The translations under genes were made by a program, and so were the position numbers. DNA of 64,000 nt from a virus, in IMG/VR virus record IMGVR_UViG_3300007770_001284, positions 1-64,000 of that record; one strand, given 5' to 3'. The notes below the pieces were generated by a model. The model ran no database searches. It was not told the DNA's origin and worked only from the letters and a program-made list of their open reading frames with translations. Below are positions 6,766 through 13,784 of the stretch, in pieces; position 1 is the first letter of the stretch; each line of letters begins with the position of its first letter.

Positions 6766-7581
6766 ATGAGACTCCGTGACTACAAAGCCCTCCTCGTATC
6801 AGACCGCAAAGCGGCGATGCTATTCGATCTAACTGAGCGCCACCCACGCGGACCAGAAGCTAAGCTCCGCGCACGTGACTACGAGCCACACGAGGGTTAT
6901 TACAATAACGTCGGTGCTGTGCTGGTGCTGAAAGAGTCTTCAATCCCGGCGACAGCTGAAGGATCACCCGCTACCGGGGGATGGGACCCTCGCGAGATTT
7001 ACGAAATCGAATCCGGCGAGTGGGAGCTTAAGCGACTCCTCGAGCGTATCGAAGTACCTGAGGATGTCGGTCGTGGGTCAACTTGGGGAGTCCAAGATGG
7101 CAATCGGAAGCTGTTCCCCGGGGGAGGATCGGCACTGACTCGTAGGTCCCGCCGCGCTAGCGGACGTATCTACCAAGCGAAGCGGTGGGTCAAGGAAAAT
7201 ATCAAGACTGCTATCTACAGCGTCTCCCTCGGCTACGGCACTGAGGTCCACGTCCACGGTGACAGTGACGAACAAGCGTTCATGCAGTACGAAATGTTCC
7301 TCAAGGGTGGAGTGGCCGGAATCCCGGACGCTCGTAAAGGGTACGACAATCAAGCTCGCTACGTTAAGCCGGCCGATAGTCCGACCGCGCTGATGACTCT
7401 CAACTCGAAGTTCGTCAATGACATGGACAGTCAGGTTGCTGCTAGCCTGGCTAACATTGAAAAGCTGAAGAAGGAAGTGGAAGCGATGAAGGCCGCTAGG
7501 GAGTTGGTGTACAGCTACTCGGTCAACATGGCAGCTACCTACGGTATCGATGATGATGAAGATGACGAGGCGGCAGCATAA
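6766..7581 (+). CDS. hypothetical protein with coiled coil and acidic tail
   Basis: 271 residues; TAGGAAG precedes ATG 6766. The N-terminal half is mixed with many charged residues. A middle segment is basic (RRSRRASGRIYQAKRWVKE). Residues about 215-250 form a coiled-coil-like helix (NIEKLKKEVEAMKAARELV), and the protein ends in an acidic DDDEDDEAAA tail. First gene behind P1 and overlapping the next by one base. Acidic tails and coiled coils are common in scaffolding, nucleic-acid mimic or partner-binding proteins, but I cannot name a family. Confidence 0.82.
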   Translation: MRLRDYKALLVSDRKAAMLFDLTERHPRGPEAKLRARDYEPHEGYYNNVGAVLVLKESSIPATAEGSPATGGWDPREIYEIESGEWELKRLLERIEVPEDVGRGSTWGVQDGNRKLFPGGGSALTRRSRRASGRIYQAKRWVKENIKTAIYSVSLGYGTEVHVHGDSDEQAFMQYEMFLKGGVAGIPDARKGYDNQARYVKPADSPTALMTLNSKFVNDMDSQVAASLANIEKLKKEVEAMKAARELVYSYSVNMAATYGIDDDEDDEAAA

Positions 7582-7844
7582 TGGAAGAAGAACGTACACT
7601 CGGTCCACCTCAGATCCACGTCGGACTGTTCGCTCAAGCACATGAATTCGTGGATGAGTTGTGCGCCGGTATTGTCTATGGCGCGGCAGTCCAAGAGCTG
7701 GCCACACAGCAAGTCAGGATAACCACTGCGCTGGCTGAGACGAAATCTTTGGACGATCCAGGCGTGCAAGAATTGGCGGAGATTGACATGGAGATGGAAT
7801 TGAAGTGGCAACTTGCGTCTGAATTGTTTGGTATCGAGGCTTAA
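7581..7844 (+). CDS. hypothetical protein, 87 residues
   Basis: It starts one base inside the stop of the previous gene (TAATG). Largely helical and acidic (MELKWQLASELFGIEA at the end), with no signal or membrane segment. Co-transcribed from P1. No family recognised. Confidence 0.75.
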   Translation: MEEERTLGPPQIHVGLFAQAHEFVDELCAGIVYGAAVQELATQQVRITTALAETKSLDDPGVQELAEIDMEMELKWQLASELFGIEA

Positions 7845-7882
7845 CTAACACCATATTTAATAAGGAATGGAGGTAATGTCGA

Positions 7883-8170
7883 ATGGCAGATAATCTCGCA
7901 GTCTTTCACACTCTCTCGAAAACGTTGGATAATACTGAACTACGTGCAGCAATCAATATTCTGATTCGTGAGCGTAAATCCCGTGATGAGAGAAAGTCCA
8001 ATGATAATAGGTACTTGCTTAAGGTCGGTGACCGCGTTGAGTGGAACGGTCGAGCTGGGAATGCTACCGGTACTGTAACGAAGGTCAAGCGTAAGAAGGC
8101 TCTCGTCACGGAAGATATAATGAAGAGTCGGTGGGATATCCCGCTTAGCATGCTTACAAAGGTTTCATAG
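7883..8170 (+). CDS. small protein with C-terminal KOW/SH3-like segment
   Basis: 95 residues from ATG 7883, after GGAGG. The first half is helical and charged. The second half, VGDRVEWNGRAGNATGTVTKV then KALVTED, has the VGDxV-turn-GtV pattern of small SH3-like (KOW) barrels. That resembles the tiny VGDxV proteins at 16-20 kb. Likely binds RNA, DNA or a protein partner; function unknown. Confidence 0.75.
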   Translation: MADNLAVFHTLSKTLDNTELRAAINILIRERKSRDERKSNDNRYLLKVGDRVEWNGRAGNATGTVTKVKRKKALVTEDIMKSRWDIPLSMLTKVS

Positions 8171-8178
8171 GAGTCATC

Positions 8179-8352
8179 ATGGTTTGGACAGTCATATACA
8201 GCGAGGCGACCGTCAGCTATTCGATCACAATCACGACATGTGGCAACGATTACAACGAAGCGTTGCTAGAAGCAGAACGCCGCAAGCCACTTCACAGTAG
8301 TGTCTTCGCCATCCTAAAGGGAAGTCACACAGATACAGTCCGGTTCTACTAA
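8179..8352 (+). CDS. small hypothetical protein, 57 residues
   Basis: ATG 8179 opens a 57-codon frame ending TAA 8350-8352, between genes ending at 8170 and starting at 8363. A GGAG (8170-8173) precedes the start by five bases. The sequence (begins MVWTVIYSEATVSYSI) alternates like a beta sheet and ends HTDTVRFY. Position and spacing fit the operon. No family recognised. Confidence 0.65.
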   Translation: MVWTVIYSEATVSYSITITTCGNDYNEALLEAERRKPLHSSVFAILKGSHTDTVRFY

Positions 8353-8362
8353 GGAGGATACC

Positions 8363-8578
8363 GTGTCAGTAGCAGCAGAGAAGACTAGTCAAGAAAGTAG
8401 ATCGTATAGGAATTACGATTACATCAGCACGTCGTATTGCGACATGTGCAGGGTTCGAACCAGTGTCGTCAACATCGTGGCAACTGGTAGGAAAGTATGT
8501 GGCCGCTGCGATGAGGAACACTATCTCATCGTCGGTGAGCTGGAGAAGAACAGGTGGATGAGGACGGGGAGGCGGTGA
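8363..8578 (+). CDS. small zinc-ribbon protein
   Basis: 71 residues, GTG start at 8363 after a strong AAGGAGG. CDMC (residues about 29-32) and CGRC (about 48-51) form a four-cysteine zinc ribbon as seen in many small phage transcription or nucleic-acid-binding proteins. Last gene of the P1 unit before promoter P2. Confidence 0.75.
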   Translation: MSVAAEKTSQESRSYRNYDYISTSYCDMCRVRTSVVNIVATGRKVCGRCDEEHYLIVGELEKNRWMRTGRR

Positions 8579-8605
8579 AATAAAGTGAATTTTATTTGCA
8601 GCTTC

Positions 8606-8634
8606 GTGCAATTCTTCCCATAATATGGTACAAT
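8606..8634 (+). promoter_or_regulatory. phage-type promoter P2 (CTTCGTGCAA-N17-TACAAT)
   Basis: GTGCAA 8606-8611, 17 bases, TACAAT 8629-8634, followed by ATAAATGAAGGTGGGG. It drives the AAA ATPase gene at 8701. Confidence 0.9.
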
Positions 8635-8646
8635 ATAAATGAAGGT

Positions 8647-8672
8647 GGGGAAAGGAAGAGGTCCTTCTCCCC
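8647..8672 (+). promoter_or_regulatory. 5' leader hairpin of the AAA ATPase message
   Basis: GGGGAAAGGA (8647-8656) pairs with TCCTT-C-TCCCC (8662-8672) leaving one bulged C, ten pairs with an AGAGG loop. It starts within a few bases of the expected transcript start and has no T-run after it. It is therefore more likely a message-stabilising or translation-control stem than a terminator. Confidence 0.55.
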
Positions 8673-8700
8673 CCAAATAGTCACCCACTAAGGACAAATC

Positions 8701-9789
8701 ATGGACGTCAAAACTCTCAAAACATGTATCGCAGCCCTTCCACCCAATATCGCTGCGCTAATGCGCGGTCCCACCGGTGTCGGTAAGTCACACGTAGCCA
8801 AGGATGTCGCAGATGTCCTCGGGCTCCCATTCCTCGATGTCCGCGGAAGCACCATGGACGAGGCTAAGGTCGGCGGAATCCCGGATTTCGAGACCTCAAA
8901 GGAACGTGGGGTGTCCACCTTCTGTCCTCCCTCTTGGTTCAAGCGCGCTTGCGATGAGCCAGTTCTCCTGATGCTCGATGAGCTCAACCGCTCGATGCCG
9001 CAGGTACAGCAGGCCTTCTTTCAGATTGTCCTGGACCGAGAGCTCGGTAACGACGCTGACGGTGTACCTCTGAGGCTCCACCCCGGAACGCGTATCATCG
9101 CGGCAGTTAACTGCGGTAACGAATACGATGTCAACGACATGGATCCCGCCCTCTTGCGGCGCTTCTGGGTCTGTGACCTCGAGCCTACCGTAGCCGACTG
9201 GATTGAGTGGGCAACCGAAGCCGGTCTCGATAAGGTCCTGGTGGAGTTCATCCAGCAGAACCCCGAGCACTGGAGAGTCGACCCCGCCGATGTGGAATCT
9301 GGAACGGTCGTTCCTACTCCCGCCTCCTGGCACCGTCTCAGCGACACTCTGGTCTCGGCCGGATTGGAGCCTGCAAAGATGGCTGGATTCGAGGTTAGCT
9401 CGACTACCTACCCTCTGACCATGGGCTTCGTAGGTACGGAAGCTGCGATCTCCTTCGTTGACTTCCTCAAGAACTACGAACGTAACATTACCGCAGAGGA
9501 TGTCCTGGCCGGTAAGGTCACGGCAGAAGATGTCAAGGAGCTCCCCGCTTCTCAGAAGACTGCCCTCATCGACAAGATCAGCACTCACGCTGCTGAGAAC
9601 AAGTGGAAGAAGGCAGAGGTCAAGAGGATCGCGGCGTTCGCAACCGAACTCGGTGGTGAGTTCCTGATTGCAACCTTCACGGCAGTGCAGAGAGCCAACA
9701 ACATGGCGAACCTGCTCCCCCTCAACAAGTTGATTGGAATGGAAGTAGTCTCCCTGGTCAACGATGCACGGGCAGTGTCGAAGGACTAA
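8701..9789 (+). CDS. MoxR-type AAA+ ATPase
   Basis: 362 residues. GPTGVGKS at 23-30 is Walker A, LMLDE at 90-94 Walker B, AAVN at 134-137 sensor 1 and LLRRF at 151-155 the arginine-finger region. The gap between Walker A and B carries the MoxR-type segment around DEAKVGGIPDFE. MoxR ATPases act as chaperones for VWA-domain partners, often in metal insertion or complex remodelling. The partner is very likely the DUF2201 VWA protein at 10119, behind the next copy of the same promoter. AAGGAC precedes ATG 8701. Codon use is rich in C-ending codons, unlike the genes after 15 kb. Confidence 0.9.
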   Translation: MDVKTLKTCIAALPPNIAALMRGPTGVGKSHVAKDVADVLGLPFLDVRGSTMDEAKVGGIPDFETSKERGVSTFCPPSWFKRACDEPVLLMLDELNRSMPQVQQAFFQIVLDRELGNDADGVPLRLHPGTRIIAAVNCGNEYDVNDMDPALLRRFWVCDLEPTVADWIEWATEAGLDKVLVEFIQQNPEHWRVDPADVESGTVVPTPASWHRLSDTLVSAGLEPAKMAGFEVSSTTYPLTMGFVGTEAAISFVDFLKNYERNITAEDVLAGKVTAEDVKELPASQKTALIDKISTHAAENKWKKAEVKRIAAFATELGGEFLIATFTAVQRANNMANLLPLNKLIGMEVVSLVNDARAVSKD

Positions 9790-9790
9790 A

Positions 9791-9838
9791 GGGGAATGAC
9801 GTCCCCGGTGTCGGGGGGTGGGTGACCCCCCGGCGCCA
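9791..9838 (+). terminator. tandem hairpins, probable terminator
   Basis: GGGGA/(G)TCCCC followed by CGGGGGGT (9812-9819) with ACCCCCCG (9825-9832), then CATCTTTTATC. Two GC-rich stems right after the ATPase stop codon; the T-run is short, so termination may be partial. Confidence 0.6.
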
Positions 9839-9860
9839 TCTTTTATCACCCAGGAAAGAT

Positions 9861-10055
9861 ATGACGAATCAACCCACAGATACTGAAGTCATACAAGCTG
9901 TCCAACGATGGCTTATAGAAGCACGAGACTTCAGGAATGATGGGTATGTCCAGCACGGGTATAAAGAGAAATTGCTAGCGGTGCATGCCACCACAACAGC
10001 AGCTCTACAAACGCTGGGATTGATCACTAATATTTCCTCAGAAAAGAGTAATTAA
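9861..10055 (+). CDS. small hypothetical protein, 64 residues
   Basis: ATG 9861 follows CAGGAAAG. The frame stays open upstream through the hairpins, but that part is not credible. Mostly helical (TEVIQAVQRWLIEARDF), with no membrane segment. It lies between the ATPase terminator and promoter P3. No family recognised. Confidence 0.65.
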   Translation: MTNQPTDTEVIQAVQRWLIEARDFRNDGYVQHGYKEKLLAVHATTTAALQTLGLITNISSEKSN

Positions 10056-10067
10056 ATCTAACACTTC

Positions 10068-10096
10068 GTGCAATTGTGCTCAACATGTGGTACAAT
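10068..10096 (+). promoter_or_regulatory. phage-type promoter P3 (CTTCGTGCAA-N17-TACAAT)
   Basis: GTGCAA 10068-10073, 17 bases, TACAAT 10091-10096, followed by ATAATTGAAGGTAGGA. The leader is only about 20 bases, and its GAAGGTAGGA doubles as the ribosome binding site of the gene at 10119. Confidence 0.9.
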
Positions 10097-10118
10097 ATAA
10101 TTGAAGGTAGGAATGGAT

Positions 10119-11537
10119 ATGGCCGCTAAATCAAATACCCCAGAAGCTGGACGCGACATCGGCACGGTAACCCACGCTGATAAGGCAACTGCCGCCGCAT
10201 TCACTCTTAAGCCACACATCGTAGCGATGATGCTCGAAGAGCCCTTCTACGGAAAGGTCCTTCGGAAGGTCTCGAAGATTCGCACCGAGCAGGTCTCAAC
10301 CGCCGGTGTTCTCTGCCAAGATGGTGATCTTAAGCTCTGGTGGAACCCACGGTTCATGGCTGGTCTCCGGGCCAAGCACGTACGTGGAGTCATGAAGCAC
10401 GAAATGCTCCACCTGGTCTTCGAGCACACCACAACTCGTAAGTTCACTCCTCACATCATCTGGAACTACGCTACCGACCTGGCTATCAACAGCCACCTGG
10501 CCGATGAGCTCCCCGAGTTCTGTCTCCTCCCAGGTCGCGGGTTCAAGGCCCTCACCGCGGAAGATAAGGAAAAAATGGGAGAGGAAGCCGTCCGTCGGTA
10601 TGAACTGGTCTCCGCTAAGATCGAATCCTTCCCGCTGCACATGGCAGGGGAATGGTACTTCGCACGGTTGATGGAAGACAAGGACGTCGCTGACTCCATC
10701 CAGGATCCTAACCCCGATAAGAACGATTGTGAAGGTGATGGTGGCGGCGAAGGTCAGCCTGGAGAGGGTCAGCCCGGTCAGGGTGGTGGTCCCGGAAACG
10801 GAACTCCTCAGATGCCCGGTACTCTCGATGACCACGGTGGGTGGGGAGAGATGACGGACGAAGAGCGTGAGTTCGTGAAGGCCAAGATCAAGCAGGCCGC
10901 CGGCGATGCTGCTCGGGAGTGTGATGCTAAGGGTGGCTGGGGTAACGTCCCCGCGGAACTTCGGAAGAAGATTCGGGAAGCCCTCATCAGTGAACTTCCC
11001 TGGCAGAAGGTGCTGGATCGGTTCCTCGGCTACAGCCGTCGGGCCAACCGGTCTACCAGCTGGTCGACCATCCACTCCGCTTACGGTCCCATCACTCCTG
11101 GCGCGAAGCGAGGGTACACTTCTTCGGTAGCCACCTACATCGATCAGAGTGGGTCGGTTGGAGATGAGGAGCTTACGCTGCTCTTCGGTGAGTTGTCCGG
11201 TCTGGCTAAGAAGACTGAGTTCACTTGCTTCCACTTTGACACTGAGATTGATGAGGCCTCCAAGACAGTCTGGAAGAAGGGTCGGACACAGCCGCCGCAC
11301 CGGACTCGGGGTGGAGGTACTTGCTTCATCGCTCCTTCCAAGCACGCAAACGATCGGCGGAAGGAGTTCGACGGTTACGTCATCCTGACGGATGGTTACG
11401 CTAGCGACCCCGGTCCCAGCAAGTTGCCCCGGGCATGGATCATCACCCCTGACGGTGCAGTCCAAGACTGGATGAACAAGTACAAGAAGGACACCATCAT
11501 CCACATGAAGTGGCCGGCCAGCAGGGTCGCCGCTTAA
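10119..11537 (+). CDS. DUF2201-like putative metallopeptidase with VWA domain
   Basis: 472 residues from ATG 10119, six bases after AAGGTAGGA; ATG 10113 or TTG 10101 are alternatives. HEMLHLVFEH at 94-103 is an HExxH zinc-site motif with a further His. A Gly/Pro-rich linker (about residues 200-240) leads to a helical middle and a VWA-like domain with a MIDAS motif, YIDQSGSVGD, Asp about 342. This two-domain build fits the DUF2201 family, typically paired with a MoxR ATPase. The ATPase at 8701 is the expected partner. Target unknown; the pair may insert a metal into, or remodel, a protein complex. Confidence 0.85.
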   Translation: MAAKSNTPEAGRDIGTVTHADKATAAAFTLKPHIVAMMLEEPFYGKVLRKVSKIRTEQVSTAGVLCQDGDLKLWWNPRFMAGLRAKHVRGVMKHEMLHLVFEHTTTRKFTPHIIWNYATDLAINSHLADELPEFCLLPGRGFKALTAEDKEKMGEEAVRRYELVSAKIESFPLHMAGEWYFARLMEDKDVADSIQDPNPDKNDCEGDGGGEGQPGEGQPGQGGGPGNGTPQMPGTLDDHGGWGEMTDEEREFVKAKIKQAAGDAARECDAKGGWGNVPAELRKKIREALISELPWQKVLDRFLGYSRRANRSTSWSTIHSAYGPITPGAKRGYTSSVATYIDQSGSVGDEELTLLFGELSGLAKKTEFTCFHFDTEIDEASKTVWKKGRTQPPHRTRGGGTCFIAPSKHANDRRKEFDGYVILTDGYASDPGPSKLPRAWIITPDGAVQDWMNKYKKDTIIHMKWPASRVAA

Positions 11538-11551
11538 AATCAGGAGACTAC

Positions 11552-11728
11552 ATGTCTACCACGGAAGTCGAGTTCATTATGCTACAGCTGGCGGCTTTTA
11601 GCTTCGTCTGCTTTTCAATCGCCTTTGGAATCATTGGTGTGATGCTCAAGCGTAAGGCCAATGGAGAGATCCGGCCGCGGGTCAAGCGTCATCCTAACGG
11701 TCGTGTCATTCGAAACGCACGCGGCTAA
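11552..11728 (+). CDS. small membrane protein, 58 residues
   Basis: ATG 11552 follows CAGGAGA; an earlier in-frame start at 11510 would overlap the previous gene. One hydrophobic segment (LQLAAFSFVCFSIAFGIIGVML, about residues 11-32) is followed by a basic tail, predicting a single-span inner-membrane protein with the tail in the cytoplasm. Its end carries a partial copy of the CGCGGCTAAAAACA junction element. Function unknown. Confidence 0.7.
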   Translation: MSTTEVEFIMLQLAAFSFVCFSIAFGIIGVMLKRKANGEIRPRVKRHPNGRVIRNARG

Positions 11729-11773
11729 AAACAAAAACATCTAAAGAGCTAATAACTCCAATAGGAGAAGTGA

Positions 11774-12067
11774 ATGCAACATCGTAAGAAGGTAGAGTGT
11801 GCAGACGGATTCACGGTCTCGGTACAGGGTCACGAGGGTGCGTACTGTTCTCCCAGGAACGATGTCGGTCCCTACGAGTCTGTCGAGTGCGGGTTCCCAA
11901 GTCACTACGATATCCACCTGCAACCCTACGCCGAGGACCCGAGCCGACCGACCGAGACGGTCTACGGTTGGGTCCCGGCCGTCGTGGTCCAGCTCTGTAT
12001 CGACTCCCACGGCGGCATGGTCGCCGGGGAGTTGCCACCCTTTGTCCAGGGATACAAATCCGTGTAA
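11774..12067 (+). CDS. hypothetical protein, 97 residues
   Basis: ATG 11774 follows TAGGAGAAGTGA. Four Cys and several His (HRKKVECADG, HEGAYCS, VECGFPSHYD, LCIDSHGG) hint at metal binding or disulfides. No signal peptide. Three other frames are also open here because of GC-rich codons; this one has the ribosome binding site and the genome's usual composition. No family recognised. Confidence 0.65.
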   Translation: MQHRKKVECADGFTVSVQGHEGAYCSPRNDVGPYESVECGFPSHYDIHLQPYAEDPSRPTETVYGWVPAVVVQLCIDSHGGMVAGELPPFVQGYKSV

Positions 12068-12089
12068 CAAATAACAGATACATGTAACA

Positions 12090-12107
12090 CCGTAACATTT
12101 ATGTTAC
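12090..12107. repeat. 15-mer CCGTAACATTTATGT copy 2, within a hairpin
   Basis: Identical to 5890-5904. Here it is part of the perfect inverted repeat GTAACAT-TT-ATGTTAC (12092-12107). A third copy with one change lies at 12128-12142. Confidence 0.75.
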
Positions 12108-12123
12108 ACATGGGGTGAACCAA

Positions 12124-12257
12124 GGGGCCGTAACATTAATGTTTCACCCCCCATACGAGGCCCCTATTTCAAGGCCCATAGGGGCCTACCTCAAGGGCCC
12201 CAAAATTGGCCCCATCTGAGCCCCAAATTTAGGCCCCTCTGTACTCACCCAGAGGCC
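12124..12257. repeat. cluster of GGCCCC/GGGGCC words
   Basis: About nine short GGCC-centred words in 130 bases in both orientations (AGGGGCC, GAGGCCCC, AAGGCCC, AGGGGCC, AAGGGCCCC, TTGGCCCC, GAGCCCC, AGGCCCC, GAGGCC) separated by AT-rich spacers. They could fold with each other or bind a protein. Confidence 0.55.
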
Positions 12258-12371
12258 ACTGGTAGGGGTTGCCTTAGGCGAGGGAAATTTTTTTTTCGAG
12301 CTAATTTGAAAACCAAAAGCTAATTTCACACAAAAAATTCTCGAAGCAAATTCTAAAACAGCACCGGTATC

Positions 12372-12548
12372 ATGAAACATCAACTACACCCAAGAGAAAT
12401 AAAAGCTCGCACTCTCATGATATTGATCTCCATAGGGCTAGCACTCATCGTGCATTACTTCGCCAATGAGGCGCATGATATCCCACCACAGTCAGATTGT
12501 GAGTGTATGTGCCCAGACCACCGTGAACACGACACCACCGACCGTTAA
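12372..12548 (+). CDS. small membrane protein with Cys-rich tail, 58 residues
   Basis: ATG 12372 opens a 58-codon frame ending TAA 12546-12548. A basic N-terminus is followed by one membrane segment (TLMILISIGLALIVHYF, about 14-30) and a tail with CECMC, HREH and acidic residues that could bind metal. Topology N-in, tail out is likely. No strong ribosome binding site. It is 13 bases upstream of the next gene. Could be a lysis or envelope-acting peptide, but this is only a guess. Confidence 0.5.
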   Translation: MKHQLHPREIKARTLMILISIGLALIVHYFANEAHDIPPQSDCECMCPDHREHDTTDR

Positions 12549-12561
12549 AATAAGGAATACC

Positions 12562-12996
12562 ATGAGCAAGTACAACATCCGCATCAAGCCAAGAGATCTC
12601 GCCATAGTGAAAGAGCACATCAAGGATGGGCGTAAGATCGCAGCCATCAAGCACGCGAGGTCGACCGGGAAGCAATACCCTCCCCGCGAGAGCTCCATGC
12701 CCGGGGAAGAGAACAAGCTGGATTACTCCCCTGCCTTGAAATGCGCGAAAGACGCCGTTGAGGTATTGATGGGATCGTGCCAACGACAAGCCGCCCATGC
12801 TCTGTTCACCCCTATGTTCAAGATCCTCAGCTTCAAAGTAGAGACCGAAGATGGTACAGTAGAGGTCGATGTCGACGAATTGCGCATAAGACTCCTGGAT
12901 GGCATGAGCGAAATGAGCCTGTCTGAGATGTCCCACATGACTGACCTCGCAGTATACGTTGCCAAGTGGCAAGGTGATGATGTCGATAATAGTTAA
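12562..12996 (+). CDS. hypothetical protein, 144 residues
   Basis: ATG 12562 after AATAAGGA is preferred to the in-frame start at 12466, which overlaps the small membrane gene. The N-terminal 45 residues are basic (IRIKPRDLAIVKEHIKDGRKIAAIKHAR); the C-terminal half is acidic and helical (EMSLSEMSHMTDLAVYVAKW). A helical middle with CAKDAVEVLM suggests a compact helical domain. No family recognised. Confidence 0.72.
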   Translation: MSKYNIRIKPRDLAIVKEHIKDGRKIAAIKHARSTGKQYPPRESSMPGEENKLDYSPALKCAKDAVEVLMGSCQRQAAHALFTPMFKILSFKVETEDGTVEVDVDELRIRLLDGMSEMSLSEMSHMTDLAVYVAKWQGDDVDNS

Positions 12997-13013
12997 ACGC
13001 CGGAAGGTGTATC

Positions 13014-13307
13014 ATTTCGAAGCGCGAAGATCCTATCCCGATCAATCACTTAGCTGGGCCGATACACCTAAGCGGCGATATCATCTATTTTTATCCTAAC
13101 AGTGATTGGGAAACTACTGGTGTCGTGTGTCATGATAGCGATGGAGCTGCTTACGATCAATCGGGTACTGCCTTATACACAGGTATCGTCGTGAGTAACG
13201 TCTACGTGTATACTGCTGACTGTCTGTATTTCTACGACGTGTTATGTGGTGATGGCAGGATCCGGCGCTTGAAATCTACGGAGATCTACGGTATCTCAAA
13301 GGGATAA
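13014..13307 (+). CDS. hypothetical protein, probably ATT-initiated
   Basis: The frame is open from 12993 to the TAA at 13305-13307, but the first ATG/GTG/TTG codon is GTG 13125. Upstream of that GTG the translation still looks like protein (HLSGDIIYFYPNSDWETTGVV), with the GDxv-x-GVV pattern of SH3-like small proteins. ATT 13014 lies six bases after GGAAGG, an ideal spacing, giving 97 residues. A GTG 13125 start would leave 60 residues and no ribosome binding site. Either way a gene is likely. Confidence 0.5.
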   Translation: MSKREDPIPINHLAGPIHLSGDIIYFYPNSDWETTGVVCHDSDGAAYDQSGTALYTGIVVSNVYVYTADCLYFYDVLCGDGRIRRLKSTEIYGISKG

Positions 13308-13322
13308 CTTTTGTTTTTCTTC

Positions 13323-13351
13323 GTGCAAACTGAGCCCACGTGTGGTATAAT
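13323..13351 (+). promoter_or_regulatory. phage-type promoter P4 (CTTCGTGCAA-N17-TATAAT)
   Basis: GTGCAA 13323-13328, 17 bases, TATAAT 13346-13351, followed by ATAAATGAAGGTCGGGG. The first credible gene downstream starts more than 430 bases away, so it transcribes a long leader or an RNA gene. Confidence 0.9.
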
Positions 13352-13379
13352 ATAAATGAAGGTCGGGGTAGATAGTCCT

Positions 13380-13735
13380 CTTCCCTCTGTTCTTTGAATC
13401 TCGTAAAGGAAGTAGCAAATGGCTTGGCTCCACGTGTCCGGCTCAATATTGAGCGGCAAAGCTTAGGATGACGATGGTATAAGACCCATCGAGCAAGTAG
13501 AGAGCGTCTGACCCGCAAGGGATGTCCGGTTCTCGATCACGCACCTGTGCCAATCACGTGGCCTTTACGCAATATTATGAGGAGCTGTTGGGGATACCCA
13601 GCAGAGTCGATGGGAGTCGGCAGTCGTCGTTGAAGTCGAAGCTCGCGAGCCAGTTAACTAATGTATCGCGTCTCTCTGAGGGCTGGTGAACAGTTAAATA
13701 ACCAATACCCGCATCGTACGGACGGGCTCCCATCT
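13380..13735 (+). ncRNA. possible structured RNA or long leader behind P4
   Basis: No credible gene over about 350 bases. Stems that can be drawn include GCTCAAT/ATTGAGC (about 13441), CGATGG-N8-CCATCG, CTGTTGGG-GATA-CCCAGCAG (one GU pair; about 13582-13601) and GCTCGCGAGC. Inside lies a 15-codon frame with a good ribosome binding site (AAAGGAAG then ATG about 13420; peptide MAWLHVSGSILSGKA), which might be a leader peptide. No known family (tmRNA, RNase P, 6S) recognised. Confidence 0.4.
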
Positions 13736-13740
13736 CTCCT

Positions 13741-13784
13741 CTACCCTTTTACCCATTACACTCTACCCTTTTACCCATTACACA
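13741..13784 (+). repeat. tandem 22-base repeat
   Basis: CTACCCTTTTACCCATTACA plus two bases occurs twice head to tail directly before ATG 13787. The sequence is pyrimidine-rich and has no Shine-Dalgarno. It could be a protein-binding site controlling translation or a recent slippage duplication. Confidence 0.85.

Larger units (their letters stand above)
12068..12371. other. 304-base intergenic region with repeats and an AT-rich tract
   Basis: No gene. From left to right: GTAACA-type hairpins, a run of about nine GGCC/GGGCC words (12124-12257), then an AT-rich stretch with T10 and two AGCTAATTT copies (12291-12330). A repeat array next to AT-rich DNA is a layout seen at replication origins, but nothing here proves one. 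Confidence 0.5.

Noticed and set aside
8440-8475. GGTTCGAACC, like a tRNA T-loop
   Set aside because: No acceptor or anticodon stems can be drawn around it and it lies inside the zinc-ribbon gene.
8896-9849. Long minus-strand open frame (317 codons) opposite the MoxR gene
   Set aside because: Shadow of a GC-rich coding gene; the plus-strand product has complete AAA motifs and a promoter.
10296-11504. Minus-strand open frame of 402 codons
   Set aside because: Mirror of the DUF2201 gene, whose HExxH and MIDAS motifs are intact; no ribosome binding site on the minus strand.
11797-12098. Three further overlapping open frames on both strands
   Set aside because: Arg/Pro-rich products typical of GC-rich shadows; only 11774-12067 has a ribosome binding site.
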